From contig WFRP01000313.1 in NCBI GenBank assembly GCA_015486505.1, positions 1-43,955 on the forward strand: a DNA stretch of 43,955 nucleotides, written 5' to 3'. How positions within the stretch are numbered: position 1 is the first letter of the stretch; every line of letters starts with the position of its first letter. The notes below the pieces were generated by a model. The model saw nothing but the letters and a program-made list of their open reading frames with translations. It did not search any database and was not told the origin of the DNA. The position numbers were made by a program, and so were the translations under genes. This DNA is from Pseudomonadota bacterium (GTDB lineage Bacteria; Desulfobacterota; Anaeroferrophillalia; Anaeroferrophillales; Tharpellaceae). Positions 1-5,277 of this stretch are shown one piece after another.

Positions 1-337
1 CAGTTGAAAAAAGCTGTCGAAAAAAAACAAGAAAATAACCTGTAAGGTACTAATGCGGGAACAGATCCCGCAACCCAAACGGAGCCTTGCGGCCCGCACC
101 CAAGGGCACTTCCGATGGTCGCAAATAAGTGCTCTTATCAGAACATTTTCTTGTTTTAAAACAAGAAAATAACCTGTAAGGTACTAATGCGGGAACAGAT
201 CCCGCAACCCAAACAGGGCTTTTTCGGCCCGCACCCAGGGGCACTTCCGATGGTCGCAAATAAGTACTCTTATCAGAACATTTTCTGATTATTAAATCTT
301 GTTTTTTGGTGCAGAAAATAACCTGTAAGGTACTAAT
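1..337. repeat. R1 composite repeat array, copy a (enters from the left edge)
   Basis: Three A modules separated by two B modules, read here in reverse orientation. Each A module ends in GAAAATAACCTGTAAGGTAC (41-60, about 166-185, 314-333), paired with an imperfect complementary arm ending in CATTTTC (129-150, 264-285). The loops differ: a self-complementary TTGTTTTAAAACAA between the second pair and a TGATTATTAAATC...GGTGCA loop in the third. The B modules contain the hairpin TGCGGGAacagaTCCCGCA and a GC-rich stretch. The window opens inside the loop of the first A module. Open frames across this region are repeat translations, not genes. Confidence 0.9.
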
Positions 338-467
338 GGTGCTCTGGTTTCTGGTGGTTGCCGGTCTGGGCTTGGTGATCTCGTTCAAAAATGGTATATT
401 TTTCTAGTCGTATTTTTTGACTATTCAGCCGTATTGTTATTCCTGGTCCAAACAGTTTCGAACAGTT

Positions 468-523
468 TCGGGGTCAGGTCAGGATTCGGGGTTTCGGGGT
501 TAGGCTTGACTTATGGGTATTTG
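468..523. repeat. R5 short repeat and its degenerate neighbour
   Basis: CGGGGTCAGGTCAGG followed by CGGGGTTAGGCTTGAC and TTATGGGTATTTG. The same word occurs at 3052-3078 and, inverted, at 38808-38835. Words of this GGGGTCAGGCTTGAC type are often seen flanking REP-associated tyrosine transposases in environmental bacteria (family knowledge, from memory); no such transposase is in this window. The rest of 338-545 holds only a 23-codon hydrophobic open frame (336-407) and an isolated GACTATTCAGCC, a fragment resembling the end of R2. Confidence 0.6.
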
Positions 524-545
524 AAAAGGGTTAGCGATTAGCGTT

Positions 546-1292
546 CTAGATATGGCGATGGGGTTGTTTGCCGGAGCGGTGGGCGTGTTCGTGGTGGTGG
601 ATGTATAACTCTTCATCAACCAGAATCTTGCCGTTTTCCATAGTGTAGATATGCGCGGTGGTTTCGGTTAAAAAGTCAAATTCGTGGGAAACCACCAGGT
701 ATGAAAGCTCGGTGAAATTATTGAGCATCTCGACAAGTTTATGTTTGGTTTTATGGTCAAGCCCGGCCGTCGGTTCATCAAGGAGCAGGACTTTGGGCTC
801 CATAGCCAGGACCGTAGCCAGGGCGACCAGGCGTTTTTCGCCGCCGGAGAGCTTGAATGTTATCCGCTTAGCAAAATCGCTGAGGTTTAAGCGTTCCAAT
901 ACCTGATATGATATTTCCAGAGCTTCGCTTTTGTTTTTACCGAGATTCAGCGGCCCGAAAGCGACATCTTCAATTACCGTGGGGAAGAAAAGCTGGTCGT
1001 CGGCATTTTGAAAAAGGAGACCGACCTGTCGGCGTAAGATCTTGAAATCAGCTTCTTCAGTAACGGTTTTGCCGTTAAAAACGATCCGCCCGGCGGTTGG
1101 CCGCAAAAGGCCGACAATCAGGTGAAACATAGTGCTTTTGCCGCTGCCGTTCGGGGCGGCAATGCCGATGTGATCCCTTTCCCGGAGACTGAAATTAAGT
1201 TCATCAAGGATTGGCGGCCCCTCAGGATAATGAAATGAGAGATCTTCCAGTGACAGAATGGTGGATGGATGCTGACGGCAGTCGGAGGGCAT
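546..1292 (-). CDS. nikO: Nickel/cobalt ECF transporter ATPase (NikO/CbiO)
   Basis: 248-residue ABC ATPase that would power the energy-coupling-factor nickel importer encoded by its upstream neighbours. Visible motifs: Walker A APNGSGKST (residues 46-54; the usual first Gly is Ala), Q-loop region LLFQNADDQLF typical of CbiO/EcfA, signature LSGGEKR, Walker B VLLLDEPTAGLD and an H-loop VVSHE. The C-terminus is histidine-rich (HHHEHAHRSGKQPHRHI), which may bind metal. It is the last gene of the minus-strand nik cluster and begins 21 bases after the stop of nikQ. ATG start at 1292. Assignment to the CbiO/NikO family is firm; nickel rather than cobalt is inferred from NikK and NikL in the same cluster. 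Confidence 0.92.
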   Translation of the reverse strand: MPSDCRQHPSTILSLEDLSFHYPEGPPILDELNFSLRERDHIGIAAPNGSGKSTMFHLIVGLLRPTAGRIVFNGKTVTEEADFKILRRQVGLLFQNADDQLFFPTVIEDVAFGPLNLGKNKSEALEISYQVLERLNLSDFAKRITFKLSGGEKRLVALATVLAMEPKVLLLDEPTAGLDHKTKHKLVEMLNNFTELSYLVVSHEFDFLTETTAHIYTMENGKILVDEELYIHHHEHAHRSGKQPHRHI

Positions 1293-1313
1293 ATTTTTAT
1301 AATTCCTGAAAAA

Positions 1314-2087
1314 TCAGAGGATTGCCGGAAAAACGACAATTCGCAACTCGCTGAGCGCGAGAATGGTTGAGAAAATCAAGATAAAGCTCAGGAAAAAGTA
1401 GTCCTGAGCGCGGTCGTGATACTCGGTCAAACTGTGAAAACGGCCGTCAAAGCCGCGGCAGAGCATAGCTTTATGGACGCGCTGGGCGCGCTCGGCCGAA
1501 CGGACAAAGAGCATTCCCAGCAGATTGGCATAAGTCTTATAGCAATGGAGCGAAGTATTCGGCTGAAAATTGCGGATTTTGGCCGCTCTTAACATAGTCT
1601 GGAGTTCATCTTCAATCAGAAAAATATAGCGGTAGGTAATCAGCAGCAGTAAAACCAGTTTGGCCGGCAGTTTCAAACTGTGCAGAGCGTGGGCGAGATC
1701 GGCGGTGCTCATAGTCGAGATCAGGGCAAGAAAGATCAGCAGCATAGCCGAGGTTTTCAGCGTCAGCAGCAGGGCCAGGGTAATGCCGGTCCGGCCGATT
1801 TCAAGAAAAGAGTTCTGCCAGATGACCGGCCCGCCGCAGGTAAGCGGCAGCACCAGCCAGATAAGCAGGAGAAACCCGGCGATGACCAGAAGCCGGCGGC
1901 CGGCTTTGAAAAGATTGATCCGGGCCGCGATAATCAGGATGAATGACAGCGCCAGCGCCAGGAGCAGGGGCGGGATCGTCTGACACAATGCTACGACAAA
2001 GGCCAGAAAAATAGCCGCCAGAGTCCTGGTTCTGGGCGACAGTTTATGAATCGGGGATTCCCCGCGGCAGAAATTTTCCTGAAGCAT
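1314..2087 (-). CDS. nikQ: ECF transporter transmembrane coupling protein (NikQ/CbiQ)
   Basis: 257-residue integral membrane T-component that links the ATPase to the substrate-binding NikM. Hydrophobic segments lie near residues 23-55, 68-85, 97-123 and 140-155, with a last one near the C-terminus (about 229-250). Two cytoplasmic Ala-Arg motifs typical of EcfT proteins are visible, LRAAKIRNF and KAMLCRGFDGR; these contact the ATPase in the family. The ATG at 2087 lies only a few bases from an R1 repeat (2091-2350), so the gene's 5' untranslated region is repeat-derived and no convincing Shine-Dalgarno sequence is visible. That suggests coupling to the upstream gene was weakened or is supplied by the repeat. 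Confidence 0.9.
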   Translation of the reverse strand: MLQENFCRGESPIHKLSPRTRTLAAIFLAFVVALCQTIPPLLLALALSFILIIAARINLFKAGRRLLVIAGFLLLIWLVLPLTCGGPVIWQNSFLEIGRTGITLALLLTLKTSAMLLIFLALISTMSTADLAHALHSLKLPAKLVLLLLITYRYIFLIEDELQTMLRAAKIRNFQPNTSLHCYKTYANLLGMLFVRSAERAQRVHKAMLCRGFDGRFHSLTEYHDRAQDYFFLSFILIFSTILALSELRIVVFPAIL

Positions 2088-2090
2088 ATT

Positions 2091-2350
2091 TCTAATGCGG
2101 GAACTAACTCCCGCAACCCAAACAGGGCTTTGTGCCCCGCAAATAAGTACTCTTATCAGAACATTTTCTTGTTTTTACAGTTGAAAAAAGCTGTCGAAAA
2201 AAACAAGAAAATAACCTGTAAGGTACTAATGCGGGAACTATCCCGCAACCCAAAAGAAAGTTTTCGGCCCGCAAATAAGTACTCTTATCAGAACATTTTC
2301 TGGATATTAAATCTTGTTTTTTGGTACAGAAAATAACCTGTAAGGTACTA
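2091..2350. repeat. R1 composite repeat, copy b (between nikQ and nikL)
   Basis: Two A modules and two B modules in reverse orientation. The first A module has the long loop TTGTTTTTACAGTTG...GCTGTCG...AACAA, itself a hairpin (ACAG/CTGT within TTGTTTTT/AAAAACAA). The second has the TGGATATTAAATC...GGTACA loop. The stop codon of nikL (CTA on the plus strand, 2348-2350) lies in the last bases GTACTA of the repeat, so the repeat fills the whole gap between the two genes. Confidence 0.9.
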
Positions 2351-3025
2351 AAGGTTCTGCTTGCTGACTGAAGGTTGTTTACGGCTCCTGATGTAAGCGA
2401 TAATTCCGACCAGTCCGAGAATATAACCCAGGCCCCCTAACACATCTTTTAAGCCGGGGTCGGGGTTGCGGATTTCCGCCAGCATCTGCAGCAGCGGGTG
2501 CAATTTTTCAGTCAGGGATTTATTTACCACTTTCCGGACAATTCTTTCGAGCTCTTCCGGGCTGATATTGAGATTGGCCGTGGCCTTGCCGGCAGTCCCC
2601 GGTGTTACGGTGGGAGCGGATCGTGCCGCCGGGGTCGCTGCGGCTTTTGGTTTGGCGGTGGAGGCGGCCGTCGCTGAGTCAACCGGTTTGCCGATTGCGG
2701 TTAATTCACTTTTTTTAACCTCCCATTTACCGAGGTGGCCGGTTCCGGCATAGACAACAATCTTCAAATCGTCAATCTTCGGCACCGGAAAAGAAAAATT
2801 CCCCTGAGCGTCGGTTTTACCTTTAAGCAGCAGTTGTTTTTGACTGTCAAAAACTTCAACCCGGCTCGCCCTGGCAACCTTGCCGCCGCTGAATTTAGCG
2901 GAAGTATAAATGGTATTGCCTTCGACCCAGGCAAAAACATTTACCCGGTGGGCCCAGGCCGGGGCCGCCGAGAACCCCCCCCCGCCTATGAAGAAAACTA
3001 CAAATATAATAAAGTGTTTACGCAT
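2348..3025 (-). CDS. nikL: Nickel transport auxiliary protein NikL (signal peptide, Ig-like domain, C-terminal membrane segment)
   Basis: 225 residues from the ATG at 3025, preferred because GGAG lies six bases upstream; the longer TTG frame starts inside that ribosome site. An N-terminal signal peptide ends at PAWA-HRVNVFAW, exposing a histidine at the mature end. Residues about 25-105 resemble a carboxypeptidase-regulatory/Ig-like fold (KTDAQGNFSFPVP), then an Ala/Pro-rich linker, an amphipathic stretch ISPEELERIVRKVVNKSL, and one membrane helix (YILGLVGIIAYI) followed by positively charged residues. NikL proteins replace NikN in nikKMLQO-type nickel importers. It is likely a periplasm-facing subunit anchored by its C-terminus. 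Confidence 0.8.
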   Translation of the reverse strand: MRKHFIIFVVFFIGGGGFSAAPAWAHRVNVFAWVEGNTIYTSAKFSGGKVARASRVEVFDSQKQLLLKGKTDAQGNFSFPVPKIDDLKIVVYAGTGHLGKWEVKKSELTAIGKPVDSATAASTAKPKAAATPAARSAPTVTPGTAGKATANLNISPEELERIVRKVVNKSLTEKLHPLLQMLAEIRNPDPGLKDVLGGLGYILGLVGIIAYIRSRKQPSVSKQNL

Positions 3026-3051
3026 AATAATCTCCAAAATGAAATGAAAAT

Positions 3052-3078
3052 GGGGTCAGGCTTGACTTATGGGTATTT
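3052..3078. repeat. R5 short repeat between nikL and nikM
   Basis: GGGGTCAGGCTTGACTTATG followed by GGTATTTG, matching the copies at 495-523 and 38808-38835. It lies in the 84-base gap between nikM and nikL, upstream of the nikL ribosome site. Confidence 0.6.
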
Positions 3079-3109
3079 GCCGGAAGCCTGCCGCCCGGAA
3101 AAATCCAAA

Positions 3110-3703
3110 TCAGGGCAGCATCTCCGGCCTTACCTTTTTCAGAAAACCGATGCAAAAGAGAGTGATAAGGCCCTCAATAATCATAATCGGAATATGGGTT
3201 GAGATCGCGATGGTGGCGACCTCAAGAAAATTCTCATCGCTGAAATAGAGGGCGCCGCCGAGCAGGAGTGCGCTTAAGAATACGGCCGTAAAGCCGCAGG
3301 CGAAAGCGGCGGCGGCCGCGGTTTTGCCGGTTTTTTTCAGAAATGGTGCGAACATATAAAAACATAAAACCGCGGGCAGGGCCATGACCGTAGTATTGAC
3401 GCCTAAGGTTGTGAAGCCGCCGAATTGAAAAAAAACGGCTTGCAGGAGCAGGGCGACCGCAATGGCCGGGAAAGCCGCCCAGCCCAGCAGCAGCCCGATT
3501 ATCCCGTTTAGGATAAGGTGGGCGCTGCTGGGGCCCACCGGCACATGGACGAGGGAGGCGACAAAAAAGGTCGCCGAAAGAATGCCGGTTTCGGCAATAT
3601 GTTCAAAATCAAGTTTTTTTAAACCGATTCCCGTCCCGACGGCGGCGACCGCGAAACCTGCCGCTATGACCGGGCCGGATAATACTCCTTCAGCAATATG
3701 CAT
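3110..3703 (-). CDS. nikM: Nickel/cobalt ECF transporter substrate-specific membrane protein (NikM/CbiM)
   Basis: 197-residue membrane S-component that binds the metal ion and moves it across the inner membrane. It begins MHIAEGVLSG; the N-terminal Met and His2 are the conserved metal ligands in CbiM/NikM, so this start (ATG 3703) is essentially fixed. Further conserved segments are SLVHVPVGPSSAHLILNG and the closing STHIPIMIIEGLIT. About six to seven hydrophobic helices are visible. It follows nikK in the operon but is separated from it by an R3 element that ends 17 bases before the start codon; the remaining leader (AAAGAGATAAAAAATA) gives a weak ribosome site. Confidence 0.93.
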   Translation of the reverse strand: MHIAEGVLSGPVIAAGFAVAAVGTGIGLKKLDFEHIAETGILSATFFVASLVHVPVGPSSAHLILNGIIGLLLGWAAFPAIAVALLLQAVFFQFGGFTTLGVNTTVMALPAVLCFYMFAPFLKKTGKTAAAAAFACGFTAVFLSALLLGGALYFSDENFLEVATIAISTHIPIMIIEGLITLFCIGFLKKVRPEMLP

Positions 3704-3720
3704 TATTTTTTATCTCTTTA

Positions 3721-3819
3721 GGGTACCTCGAAAAATTGTCTTTTTGTCCAATTACTGCGCTGGTTAAAAATTTTAACCGCCTTGTACTTAAACAGAAATC
3801 CTGATTTTTCAAGACACCC
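3721..3819. mobile_element. R3 MITE-like element, short form (between nikK and nikM)
   Basis: A 99-base element with inverted ends: GGGTACCTCGAAAAATTG on one side and CTGATTTTTCAAGACACCC on the other. It is flanked by direct TTTA repeats (3717-3720 and 3820-3823). The inner sequence TTGTCCAATTACTGCG parallels TTGCCCAATAACTGCG of the longer copies at 4812-4952 and 13740-13879. Non-coding. Confidence 0.7.
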
Positions 3820-3858
3820 TTTAAACAAAGGTTATATGATGTTGAGATTTCCTGAGAA

Positions 3859-4647
3859 TTATTTCCGGCCGGGCCAGGTTTCAAAATGAACCCAGATGAC
3901 AGCGCCCAGTTCAACATCTTTTTCAACGCCGTTCAGCGGCAGTTTGTAGTCGGCGGTATTGAGCGCGGCAAAGCCCCACCAGCCCGCGGCCGGAACACTG
4001 AAACTGAAAAGGCCGTTGCGGTCGGCCTTGATTGTCTGGGTAATCATATAGTCGGTCGGGGCTTTAATTTTATTATCTTTATTGTAAAATTCGACCTCAA
4101 CCCTGGCAAACGGTACAACCTTGCCGTTCATCTTGACAATGCCCTGAAAAAGATTGCCGCAGTAGAGCGCGAAAGGTTTGCTCAAAGGGACGATTTCGGT
4201 TTTCAGGCCGACTTCCTGATCCCAGCCGTCGTCATCGCCGAAAGCGGTAACTACTGTTTTCGTGTAATGAATAATGAAACAGTCTTCCGCGGGCTCCCAG
4301 TAAGGCACCGGCTCCATGACAAACTGATAGATGCCGGGCCGTTTAATTGTGTAATTACAATCGAAGGCCGGTTTTCCCATGATCGTTTTCGGCTGCAGAG
4401 AGCTTTTAAGGTCGTGCTTTTTGCCGGCGTTTTCAACGAAAAATTTCGCCGGGGTTTTAAGCTCCATACCCGCCTGTTCGAAAGGGTGAGAGAAGCTTAA
4501 GTCGAGAGTGATGGTGCGCGGGTCGTCGGCCATTACCATATTGTCGGATGGGATGAGCATGCCGAAATGGGCCGCGGCCGGGCTTGAGATCAAGACTAAA
4601 AAAAGTAGAGCTATGCTGCAGGTTTTACTGATGGTTCTGATCGTCAT
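3859..4647 (-). CDS. nikK: Periplasmic DUF4198 protein NikK, nickel uptake
   Basis: 262 residues, first gene of the nickel operon. ATG at 4647 is preceded by a strong GGAGG site. A signal peptide (residues 1-26, ending SPAAA-HFGM) would expose an N-terminal His, a feature shared with NikL and likely to be a metal ligand. The mature protein matches the DUF4198 (NikK) family: IIHYTKTVV, VPFARVEVEFYN, a DRNGLFSFSVPAAGWWGFAAL segment typical of the second beta-sandwich, and a VWVHFE-like end (VIWVHFETW). NikK proteins are thought to deliver nickel to the NikMLQO importer. Family assignment is strong; the exact metal is inferred. Confidence 0.85.
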   Translation of the reverse strand: MTIRTISKTCSIALLFLVLISSPAAAHFGMLIPSDNMVMADDPRTITLDLSFSHPFEQAGMELKTPAKFFVENAGKKHDLKSSLQPKTIMGKPAFDCNYTIKRPGIYQFVMEPVPYWEPAEDCFIIHYTKTVVTAFGDDDGWDQEVGLKTEIVPLSKPFALYCGNLFQGIVKMNGKVVPFARVEVEFYNKDNKIKAPTDYMITQTIKADRNGLFSFSVPAAGWWGFAALNTADYKLPLNGVEKDVELGAVIWVHFETWPGRK

Positions 4648-4703
4648 TTTGGTCCTCCGGAACTTTGGTTAAGTTGATTGTCTGATTCTCAATCGTTGAG
4701 GCC

Positions 4704-4756
4704 AAAAAAAGCCACGACGACGGAGATCGCTAAAGCCGATTTCCCACCTTCGTGGC
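4704..4756 (-). terminator. Terminator-like hairpin in the nikK leader
   Basis: On the minus strand GCCACGA (4756-4750) pairs with TCGTGGC (4717-4711), an inner ATCG/CGAT pair forms near 4725-4740, and the stem is followed by TTTTTTT (4710-4704). A second small hairpin, CCGG-CCTGCAGG-CCGG-like, sits just upstream at 4764-4781. As it lies 57 bases before nikK with no gene directly upstream on that strand, it may attenuate nik transcription. I could not match it to a known riboswitch class. Confidence 0.5.
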
Positions 4757-4811
4757 GTAATTGCCGGACCTGCAGGGCCGGAGTAATATGAAAAAATATG
4801 GTATTGCTCAA

Positions 4812-4952
4812 GGGAACCTCTAAAAATTGCTCTTTTGCCCAATAACTGCGTTAGTCTCAAATTTTAATCCTCAAAATACTCAATGTATTCATCCGGTTAA
4901 AATCTTCGACTGCCTTGTTCTTGAACAAAATTTCTAATTTTTAGAGGAACCC
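4812..4952. mobile_element. R3 MITE-like element, full-length copy (upstream of nik operon)
   Basis: A 141-base element with near-perfect 18-base inverted ends (GGGAACCTCTAAAAATT / AATTTTTAGAGGAACCC) and a direct TCAA repeat on both sides (4808-4811, 4953-4956). It is the reverse complement of the copy at 13740-13879 with only a few differences. It separates the nikK leader hairpin from the upstream intergenic region and may have displaced the original promoter. Non-coding. Confidence 0.8.
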
Positions 4953-4956
4953 TCAA

Positions 4957-5277
4957 ACGTTGATCGGTGCAAGTAGAATTGTTACTTGCCGGAACACACT
5001 TCTTGCGTGTCGGTGGGTTGCTTATAGTTGATGTTTTAAATAAAGTCAATAATTAGTCCGTCGGTGATTATTTTACTTGTAAATTAATTCTGAAAATATA
5101 ATGGCGGATTTTCTCGCGATACCCATTAAGCTTTTCATTTTTTGTCCCCGGACAATTGGCGAAAATTTGAACTTGCAAAAGTTTGGGTGAATCGAGTAAA
5201 TACATATGTTCAAGACGCGGCGTTTCCGGGTAAACTGAAAATGTTGAAGAGTCAATGCTGCACTGATCGGGGCGTAT
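4957..5277. other. AT-rich intergenic region between divergent nikK and the kinase gene
   Basis: No gene is visible. It holds a perfect 7-base inverted repeat GCAAGTA-gaattgt-TACTTGC (4969-4989), followed by a small ACAC/GTGT hairpin. Either could be an operator for the minus-strand nik genes, but no known regulator consensus is matched. The 5278 gene has only a weak GGGG ribosome site, and no convincing promoter was seen for it. Confidence 0.35.

Noticed and set aside
1..337. Integron attC cassette array
   Set aside because: The A module is an imperfect palindrome, but no RYYYAAC/GTTRRRY core pair in attC order was found, the genes between copies are ordinary housekeeping genes in both orientations, and no integrase is seen.
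4704..4790. Cobalamin riboswitch upstream of the metal uptake operon
   Set aside because: GCCAC is present but no B12-box or the other conserved core segments could be found; only a hairpin and T tract are supported.
4770..4810. NikR operator before nikK
   Set aside because: GTAATAT...GGTATTGC shows weak symmetry, but does not match the inverted-repeat sites known for NikR well enough.
5140..5190. Sigma-54 promoter before the kinase at 5278
   Set aside because: TTGGCGAAAATTTGAACTTGC has GG and GC elements, but they are 15 bases apart instead of 10.
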